Positions 59,157 through 64,000 of a stretch of 64,000 nucleotides of DNA are shown in pieces; the first letter of the stretch is position 1; each line of letters begins with the position of its first letter. The notes beneath the pieces are model-generated. The model ran no database searches, was not told the origin of the DNA, and worked only from the letters and a program-made list of their open reading frames with translations. The translations under genes were made by a program, and so were the position numbers. Where the stretch lies: contig NZ_QGDD01000007.1 of NCBI RefSeq assembly GCF_003160695.1, positions 124,001 through 188,000 on the forward strand, read 5' to 3'. This stretch comes from Nocardioides silvaticus. Its GTDB lineage: Bacteria > Actinomycetota > Actinomycetes > Propionibacteriales > Nocardioidaceae.

Positions 59157-59588
59157 ATGCCTCCCAAGAAGAAGATCGCCGCGCTGGTCAAGGTGCAGCT
59201 GCAGGCTGGTGCCGCGACCCCCGCGCCGCCGGTCGGTACCGCCCTCGGTCCGCACGGCGTCAACATCATGGACTTCTGCAAGGCGTACAACGCGCAGACC
59301 GAGTCCATGCGCGGCAACGTCATCCCGGTCGAGATCACGATCTACGAGGACCGGACGTTCGACTTCATCACGAAGACGCCGCCGGCCGCTGAGCTGATCA
59401 AGAAGGCCGCCGGCCTGCAGAAGGGCTCGGGCGTCCCGCACAAGGAGAAGGTCGGCAAGCTGACCAAGGACCAGGTGCGCGAGATCGCCCAGACCAAGCT
59501 GCCCGACCTCAACGCCAACGACATCGACGCCGCGATGAAGATCGTGGAGGGCACCGCCCGGTCGATGGGTGTCACGACCGACTACTGA
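59157..59588 (+). CDS. rplK: 50S ribosomal protein L11
   Basis: 143 residues, full length. [34 protein letters not shown] and [14 protein letters not shown] are standard L11 blocks. ATG 59157 has AGAGGA directly upstream. First gene of rplKA. Confidence 0.97.
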   Translation: MPPKKKIAALVKVQLQAGAATPAPPVGTALGPHGVNIMDFCKAYNAQTESMRGNVIPVEITIYEDRTFDFITKTPPAAELIKKAAGLQKGSGVPHKEKVGKLTKDQVREIAQTKLPDLNANDIDAAMKIVEGTARSMGVTTDY

Positions 59589-59634
59589 TCCCGTGGGAGG
59601 GCCGCGCTGGCCCGCTGACCACATCATTCCCGGA

Positions 59635-59653
59635 CGTCGAGCCTGTCGAGACG
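59635..59653. repeat. Short GTCGAGCCTGTCGAGAC element between rplK and rplA
   Basis: A 19-bp copy of the dispersed family, sitting within the rplKA transcript 23 nt before the rplA start. Confidence 0.65.
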
Positions 59654-59675
59654 CCCGCAAGCGAAAGAGATGACC

Positions 59676-60395
59676 ATGCAGCGCAGCAAGACCTACCGCG
59701 CGGCTGCGGAGACGTTCGACAAGAACGAGCTCTACGCGCCGCTCGCCGCGATCAAGATCGCGAAGACCGCCAGCAAGAAGAAGTTCGACGAGACCGTCGA
59801 CGTGGTGATGCGCCTCGGCGTCGACCCGCGCAAGGCGGACCAGATGGTGCGCGGCACCGTCAACCTGCCCCACGGCACCGGCAAGACCGCTCGCGTGCTC
59901 GTGTTCGCGAACGCCGACAAGGCCGAGGCCGCCCGTGAGGCCGGCGCCGACGTCGTCGGTGGCGACGAGCTCATCGAGAAGGTGGCCGGCGGCTGGCTCG
60001 ACTTCGACGCCGTCGTCGCGACCCCGGACATGATGGGCAAGGTCGGCCGCCTCGGCCGCGTGCTCGGCCCCCGTGGCCTCATGCCGAACCCGAAGACCGG
60101 CACCGTCACCCCGGACCCGGCCAAGGCCGTCTCCGACATCAAGGGCGGCAAGATCGAGTTCCGCGTCGACCGCCACGCCAACCTGCACTTCATCATCGGC
60201 AAGGCGTCCTTCTCCGAGACCCAGCTCGCGGAGAACTACGCGGCCGCCCTCGAGGAGGTGCTGCGGCTGAAGCCGGCCAGCTCCAAGGGCCGCTACCTGA
60301 AGAAGGTCACCGTCTCCACGACCATGGGCCCCGGCGTCCAGGTCGACCCCAACCGCGTCAAGAACGTCGCGGTCGAGGACGAGGCGACCGCCTGA
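59676..60395 (+). CDS. rplA: 50S ribosomal protein L1
   Basis: 239 residues from ATG 59676 (ATG 59670 is the in-frame alternative; homology starts with [12 protein letters not shown]). [26 protein letters not shown] is the L1 signature. Binds 23S rRNA and can repress its own operon. Confidence 0.96.
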   Translation: MQRSKTYRAAAETFDKNELYAPLAAIKIAKTASKKKFDETVDVVMRLGVDPRKADQMVRGTVNLPHGTGKTARVLVFANADKAEAAREAGADVVGGDELIEKVAGGWLDFDAVVATPDMMGKVGRLGRVLGPRGLMPNPKTGTVTPDPAKAVSDIKGGKIEFRVDRHANLHFIIGKASFSETQLAENYAAALEEVLRLKPASSKGRYLKKVTVSTTMGPGVQVDPNRVKNVAVEDEATA

Positions 60396-60412
60396 TCCCG
60401 GTCTGAAATCGG

Positions 60413-60449
60413 ATCGACCCGGCGCGAGCTCGCGCCGGGTCGATGCGTT
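60413..60449. terminator. Strong terminator of rplA, related to the 32-bp repeat family
   Basis: A 32-bp perfect palindrome (ATCGACCCGGCGCGAG and its complement, 60413-60444) is followed by GCGTTTTTC. A second inverted copy of the motif (GTGCGAGTTCGCGCCGGGTC) runs to 60474 at the end of the converging aminotransferase gene, so it can serve both directions. Confidence 0.92.
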
Positions 60450-60475
60450 TTTCGTGCGAGTTCGCGCCGGGTCGC

Positions 60476-61759
60476 TCAGGTGGCGCTGAGCTTCTCCACG
60501 GCCGCCAGCTCCACGCAGACCGCGACGCCGGCCATCGCGGCCTCGACGTCGGCGAGCGAGGGGAAGGTCGGGGCGAGGCGGATGTTGCGGTCGTCAGGGT
60601 CGTTGCCGTGGGGGAAGGCCGAGCCGGCGGGGGTGAGGGCGATGCCGGCCTCCTTGGCCAGCCGGACCACGCGGGCGGCGGTGCCGTCGAGGACGTTGAG
60701 GTCGACGAAGTAGCCGCCGACCGGCTCGCTCCAGGTCGCGACGCCGAGACCGTCGAGGCGGCTCCGGAGCGCGTCCTGCACCGCGGCGAACTTCGGCGCG
60801 ATCAGGTCGCGGTGCCTGCGCATGTGGGCACGGACGCCGTCGGCGTCGCCGAAGAACTCGACGTGGCGGAGCTGGTTGACCTTGTCCGGGCCGATCGCGG
60901 CGAAGGACAGCCGCTTGAGGAACCACTCCTTGTTCTCCGGCGAGCACGCCATCGCGGCGACGCCGGCGCCGGCGAAGGTGATCTTGGAGGTCGAGGCGAA
61001 GACGACCGGGCGGTTCGGGTGGCCGGAGGCCGACGCGAGGGCCAGCGCGTCGGCGCTCTTGGTCTCGACCTCGGTCAGGTGGTGGACGGCGTAGGCGTTG
61101 TCCCACAGGATCCGGAAGTCCGGGGCGGCGGTGGGCATCGCCATCAGCTCGGCGGCGACCTCGGCCGACGTCACGGCCCCGGTCGGGTTGGCGTACGTCG
61201 GCACCAGCCACATGCCCTTGACCGACGGGTCGTCGGCCACCAGCGCGCGCACCGACGGCACGTCGGGGCCGTCGTCGTGCATCGGCACGGTCACCATCTC
61301 GATGCCGAGGTCGGCCAGCATCGTGAAGTGGCGGTCGTAGCCGGGCACCGGGCAGACGAACGTGACCGTCTCCTCCTTCGACCACGGGCGGGGGGAGTCG
61401 GGGCCGCCGTGCGAGAGCAGCCAGGTGACGACCTGGTACATCATCGACAGGCTCGAGTTGCCGCCGGCGATCACCCGGTCCACGTCGACGCCCAGCAGGT
61501 CGGCGAAGATCTCCCGCATCTCAGCCAGTCCCTCGAGGCCGCCGTAGTTGCGGACGTCGGTGCCGGACCGGTCGAGGTGCGTCGTCGGCAGCCGGAGCAG
61601 CCCCTCGGACAGGTCGAGCTGGTCCGAGCCCGGCTTGCCCCGGGTCAGGTCGAGCTTCAGCCCCTTCCCCTGCAGGTCCGCGTAGTCGGCCCGGAGCGTC
61701 GTGAGACGCTCGGCGAGCTGGTCGGGCGAGAGGTCGGACAGGGGCGTCGAGGTGGTCAC
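60476..61759 (-). CDS. Aspartate aminotransferase, class Ic (MocR-type aminotransferase fold)
   Basis: 427 residues. PLP Lys lies in ASTSKITFAGAGVAA; NPTG-type Asn in PTYANPTGAV, DNAY for the cofactor phenol, and LTRGKP near the N-terminus. The set matches the AspT-like group of Corynebacterium (subgroup Ic), which transfers the amino group between aspartate and 2-oxoglutarate. GTG 61759. It interrupts the L11-L1 and L10-L7/12 genes on the opposite strand. Confidence 0.88.
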   Translation of the reverse strand: MTTSTPLSDLSPDQLAERLTTLRADYADLQGKGLKLDLTRGKPGSDQLDLSEGLLRLPTTHLDRSGTDVRNYGGLEGLAEMREIFADLLGVDVDRVIAGGNSSLSMMYQVVTWLLSHGGPDSPRPWSKEETVTFVCPVPGYDRHFTMLADLGIEMVTVPMHDDGPDVPSVRALVADDPSVKGMWLVPTYANPTGAVTSAEVAAELMAMPTAAPDFRILWDNAYAVHHLTEVETKSADALALASASGHPNRPVVFASTSKITFAGAGVAAMACSPENKEWFLKRLSFAAIGPDKVNQLRHVEFFGDADGVRAHMRRHRDLIAPKFAAVQDALRSRLDGLGVATWSEPVGGYFVDLNVLDGTAARVVRLAKEAGIALTPAGSAFPHGNDPDDRNIRLAPTFPSLADVEAAMAGVAVCVELAAVEKLSAT

Positions 61760-61915
61760 GGGTCCATCGTGCCAGTGGTCCGCGGCGAACCCGCACCCGG
61801 TTTCGAGACGGCTCGCCCGGCCCGTCGCTGCGCGCCGGTCCGAGCCGGAGCCTCCTCAACCTCCTCGCTGATCGGTGATCGTCCTCGTGCCTCGGACGAT
61901 CACGCGCTCGGAGAT

Positions 61916-61945
61916 TTGGACCGGCGCTGCGCGGCGTCGTACGCT
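61916..61945 (+). promoter_or_regulatory. Sigma-70-type promoter of rplJL
   Basis: TTGGAC (61916-61921) and TACGCT (61940-61945), 18 nt apart; start expected near 61952. A 9-bp dyad TGATCGTCC/GGACGATCA (61876-61902) lies just upstream. Confidence 0.65.
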
Positions 61946-61951
61946 GCTCGC

Positions 61952-62163
61952 TGAAACCTTAAGACCGCCGGTCGTCCGGGCTGCCTCAGTCCAGACCGAA
62001 GGTTCCGCGGAAGCGGATGGCCTGCGCAGGGGATCAGAGCATGACCAGCAGTTGCGGCTCCGTCTCGAGCGGAGCGCGGCCGGTGTCCACGCCCTGAGCG
62101 CCTGCGCTCAGGGCGTTCGTCATTCGGAGCCTCCACCCGGTGGTCAGACCCGGAAGGAGACCC
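61952..62163 (+). ncRNA. rplJL mRNA leader (L10 leader)
   Basis: About 210 nt untranslated leader. Such leaders bind the L10-(L12) complex and repress translation. A long terminal stem GCCCTGAGCG (62091-62100)/CGCTCAGGGC (62105-62114) and several smaller stems (e.g. in CCAGACCGAAGGTTCC) are visible; GGAAGGAG ends the leader 5 nt before the ATG. The start is estimated from the promoter. Confidence 0.65.
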
Positions 62164-62871
62164 ATGGCGCGGGCAGACAAGCAGGCCGCCGTCGCGGAGA
62201 TCACTGAGCAGTTCAGTGACGCCGCCGGTGCTGTGCTGACCGAGTACCGCGGTCTCACCGTGAAGCAGCTGCAGGAACTGCGGCGCTCACTCGGCGAGAA
62301 CGCCAGCTACGCCGTGGTCAAGAACACGCTGACCAAGATCGCCGCCAAGGAGGCGGGGATCGAGGGCTTCGACGAGCTCCTCACCGGCCCGACCGCGATC
62401 GCCTTCATCAAGGGCGACGTCGTCGAGGCCGCGAAGGGTCTGCGTGACTTTGCCAAGGCCAACCCCACCCTTGTCATCAAGGGTGGTGTCCTGGACGGCA
62501 AGCAGCTCGAGCCGGCCGAGATCGCCAAGCTGGCCGATCTCGAGTCGCGCGAGGTCCTGCTGGGCAAGCTGGCGGGCGCGATGCTCGCCTCGCTGAGCCA
62601 GGCCGTCTACCTCCTCAACGCGCCGCTGGCCCAGGCCGCCCGCCTCGCGGGTGCGCTGCAGGCCAAGGCCGCTGAGGACCCCTCGATCCTCGCAGGTGGT
62701 GCGGCCCCGTCCGATGTGGACAGTCCCGTCGCCGCCGAGGAGGCCCCCGCGGACGAGGCTCCGGCCGAGACCGCCGAGGCCCCCGCCGACGAGGCCCCCG
62801 CCGAGGAGGCGGCTCCTGAGGAGCCCGCCGCCGAGGCTGCCTCCGACGAGGGCGACACCGCCGAGGCCTGA
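62164..62871 (+). CDS. rplJ: 50S ribosomal protein L10
   Basis: 235 residues. The globular domain (1-130, [28 protein letters not shown]) and L12-binding helix are standard. After about residue 175 comes an unusual 60-residue tail of Ala, Glu, Pro and Asp (APADEAPAE repeats) that typical L10 proteins lack. GGAAGGAG precedes ATG 62164. Confidence 0.95.
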   Translation: MARADKQAAVAEITEQFSDAAGAVLTEYRGLTVKQLQELRRSLGENASYAVVKNTLTKIAAKEAGIEGFDELLTGPTAIAFIKGDVVEAAKGLRDFAKANPTLVIKGGVLDGKQLEPAEIAKLADLESREVLLGKLAGAMLASLSQAVYLLNAPLAQAARLAGALQAKAAEDPSILAGGAAPSDVDSPVAAEEAPADEAPAETAEAPADEAPAEEAAPEEPAAEAASDEGDTAEA

Positions 62872-62961
62872 CCGGCCCCGGCAACCACCACCTGCAGTAC
62901 CCATTTATCGGCCAGGTCCGGCCGCACCCGCGGCCGACCACCAACGGAAGGAAACGCCATC

Positions 62962-63360
62962 ATGGCGAAGCTCACCACTGACGAGCTCCTCGACGCGTTC
63001 AAGGAGATGACCCTCATCGAGCTCTCCGAGTTCGTGAAGCAGTTCGAGGAGACCTTCGGCGTCACCGCCGCTGCTCCGGTCGCCGTTGCCGCCGCGCCCG
63101 CCGCCGGCGGTGCCGCTGCGGGCGGCGAGGCTGGCGGCGACGCCGGCCAGGACGAGTTCGACGTCATCCTCGAGTCCGCCGGTGACAAGAAGATCAACGT
63201 CATCAAGGAGGTGCGCGGCCTGACCTCGCTCGGTCTCAAGGAGGCCAAGGACCTCGTCGAGGGCGCCCCGAAGCCGGTCCTGGAGAAGGTCGCGAAGGAC
63301 GCTGCGGAGAAGGCCAAGGAGGCCCTCGAGGCCGCCGGCGCCACCGTCACCCTCAAGTGA
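62962..63360 (+). CDS. rplL: 50S ribosomal protein L7/L12
   Basis: 132 residues. N-terminal dimer domain ([26 protein letters not shown]), Ala/Gly hinge (about 35-65), and C-terminal domain [40 protein letters not shown], all intact. Forms the stalk that recruits translation factors. 90 bp after rplJ. Confidence 0.97.
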   Translation: MAKLTTDELLDAFKEMTLIELSEFVKQFEETFGVTAAAPVAVAAAPAAGGAAAGGEAGGDAGQDEFDVILESAGDKKINVIKEVRGLTSLGLKEAKDLVEGAPKPVLEKVAKDAAEKAKEALEAAGATVTLK

Positions 63361-63380
63361 CGGTCTGACGTCTCCGACGA

Positions 63381-63416
63381 GAGGCGGGTCCCCCCACCGG
63401 GGGTCCCGCCTCTTGT
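63381..63416 (+). terminator. Terminator after rplL
   Basis: GAGGCGGG pairs with CCCGCCTC (63381-63412), with an inner CCCCC/GGGGG stem; TTGT follows. Confidence 0.85.
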
Positions 63417-63571
63417 CACATTTGGGCACGTCACGGGGCCTGGGCCGCACGTTAGTGGGACAGCTGTCTCGGATTGGGGGCCGAGGTGACGCGCGACACG
63501 GTTTCCGCGTAACGTGCGCTCCGCGGCTGCGTTGTTCCAACGCAGTCCCTGGGAGCGAGGAAGAGGTCAGC

Positions 63572-64000
63572 ATGGGCGTCGACGTGGCAGTCAGCAACCT
63601 GACGAAACGATTTGGCAAGCAGCTCATCTGGGCAGACGTCTCCCTCACGCTCCCCGCCGGCGAGATCTCGGTGATGCTGGGCCCGTCCGGTACGGGCAAG
63701 TCCGTGTTCCTCAAGGCGCTGATCGGCCTGATCAAGCCGGACGAGGGCTCGATCCTCATCGAGGGCACCGACATCGCCTCCTGCTCCGAGAAGGAGCTCT
63801 ACGAGGTCCGGAAGCTGTTCGGCGTGCTGTTCCAGGACGGCGCGATGTTCGGCTCGATGAACCTCTACGACAACGTCGCCTTCCCGCTGCGCGAGCACAC
63901 CCGCAAGAGCGAGTCCGAGATCCGTGACATCGTCATGGAGAAGATGGACCTCGTCGGTCTCCTCGGAGCGGAGTTCAAGCTCCCCGGTGAGATCTCGGGC
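63572..64000 (+). CDS. MlaF/MceG-type ABC transporter ATP-binding protein, cut by right edge
   Basis: 143 residues present. Walker A GPSGTGKSVFLKALIGL (near 38-46), Q-loop LFQDGAMFGSMNLYDNVAFPLREH, typical for Mkl/MceG and MlaF, the ATPases of Mce and Mla lipid importers. In Mycobacterium tuberculosis the mkl gene also lies near rplJL. The signature and Walker B would lie outside the window. AAGAGG precedes ATG 63572 with short spacing. Confidence 0.9.
   Translation, partial: MGVDVAVSNLTKRFGKQLIWADVSLTLPAGEISVMLGPSGTGKSVFLKALIGLIKPDEGSILIEGTDIASCSEKELYEVRKLFGVLFQDGAMFGSMNLYDNVAFPLREHTRKSESEIRDIVMEKMDLVGLLGAEFKLPGEISG

Noticed and set aside
61800..61870. Another copy of the dispersed repeat before the rplJ leader
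   Set aside because: GTTTCGAGACGGCTCG and CTCCTCAACC resemble the family but are too diverged to call with confidence.

Overview
The window reads as chromosomal DNA of a high-GC actinobacterium, most like Nocardioides or another Nocardioidaceae/Propionibacteriales member. The evidence is strong G/C third-position bias, many GTG starts, ATGA/GTGA start-stop overlaps, a deazaflavin (F420)-type reductase, menaquinone genes beside complex I, and the actinobacterial order rpmG - MaoC pair - murB ... tRNA-Trp - secE - nusG - rplK - rplA ... rplJ - rplL - mkl/mceG. Genus-level assignment is inference. No phage, IS element, CRISPR array or rRNA was seen.

Layout. 1-4.7 kb: NmrA-type oxidoreductase (cut by the left edge), MBL-fold hydrolase, a secreted protein, an ECF41 sigma factor with its AhpD-like partner gene, a fold-back repeat array, and an L,D-transpeptidase. 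4.8-22.6 kb: menG, the complete 14-gene nuoA-N operon and a long-chain polyprenyl diphosphate synthase, which together build menaquinone and the complex that reduces it. 22.6-31.3 kb: a second repeat array, rarD, a small secreted protein, korAB (2-oxoglutarate:ferredoxin oxidoreductase type), and divergent from it a sulfate ABC transporter. 31.3-38.9 kb: SRPBCC protein, YajQ, tRNA-Tyr, ZIP transporter, a tiny membrane protein, an Asp-rich repeat protein fused in frame order to a JmjC/Cupin_4 oxygenase and a Suc/Fer-like iron-sulfur protein, a RibD-C reductase, and a CYP152-like P450 peroxygenase. 38.9-45.2 kb: a four-gene operon behind a perfect 24-bp iron-box-like palindrome: an adenylation/carrier/membrane-acyltransferase fusion followed by a ferric-iron ABC importer. 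45.2-54.8 kb: F420-type reductase, RDD protein, lipoprotein, pirin, a third repeat array, Tag glycosylase, amidase, tRNA-Thr and tRNA-Met, rpmG, lipoprotein, MaoC pair, murB, DUF4190-like protein, TetR. 54.8-64 kb: TetR-controlled AurF-type diiron oxygenase, adenosine deaminase, tRNA-Trp, secE, nusG, rplKA, class Ic aspartate aminotransferase, rplJL with leader, and the start of an MlaF/MceG-type ATPase.

The most interesting points are: (i) the Asp-rich peptide plus JmjC oxygenase unit at 34.1-36.4 kb, which looks like an enzyme with its own substrate; (ii) the iron-box operon headed by an unusual adenylation-carrier-acyltransferase fusion; (iii) dispersed palindromic repeats that have entered the coding sequences of nuoC, nuoD, nuoG and nuoH, even supplying the start of NuoD; (iv) three intergenic arrays of different unit length (27/33, 32 and 22 bp) that all share one forward-then-inverted architecture; and (v) many genes with a TANNNT hexamer 6-9 nt before the start codon and no Shine-Dalgarno, pointing to leaderless mRNAs.
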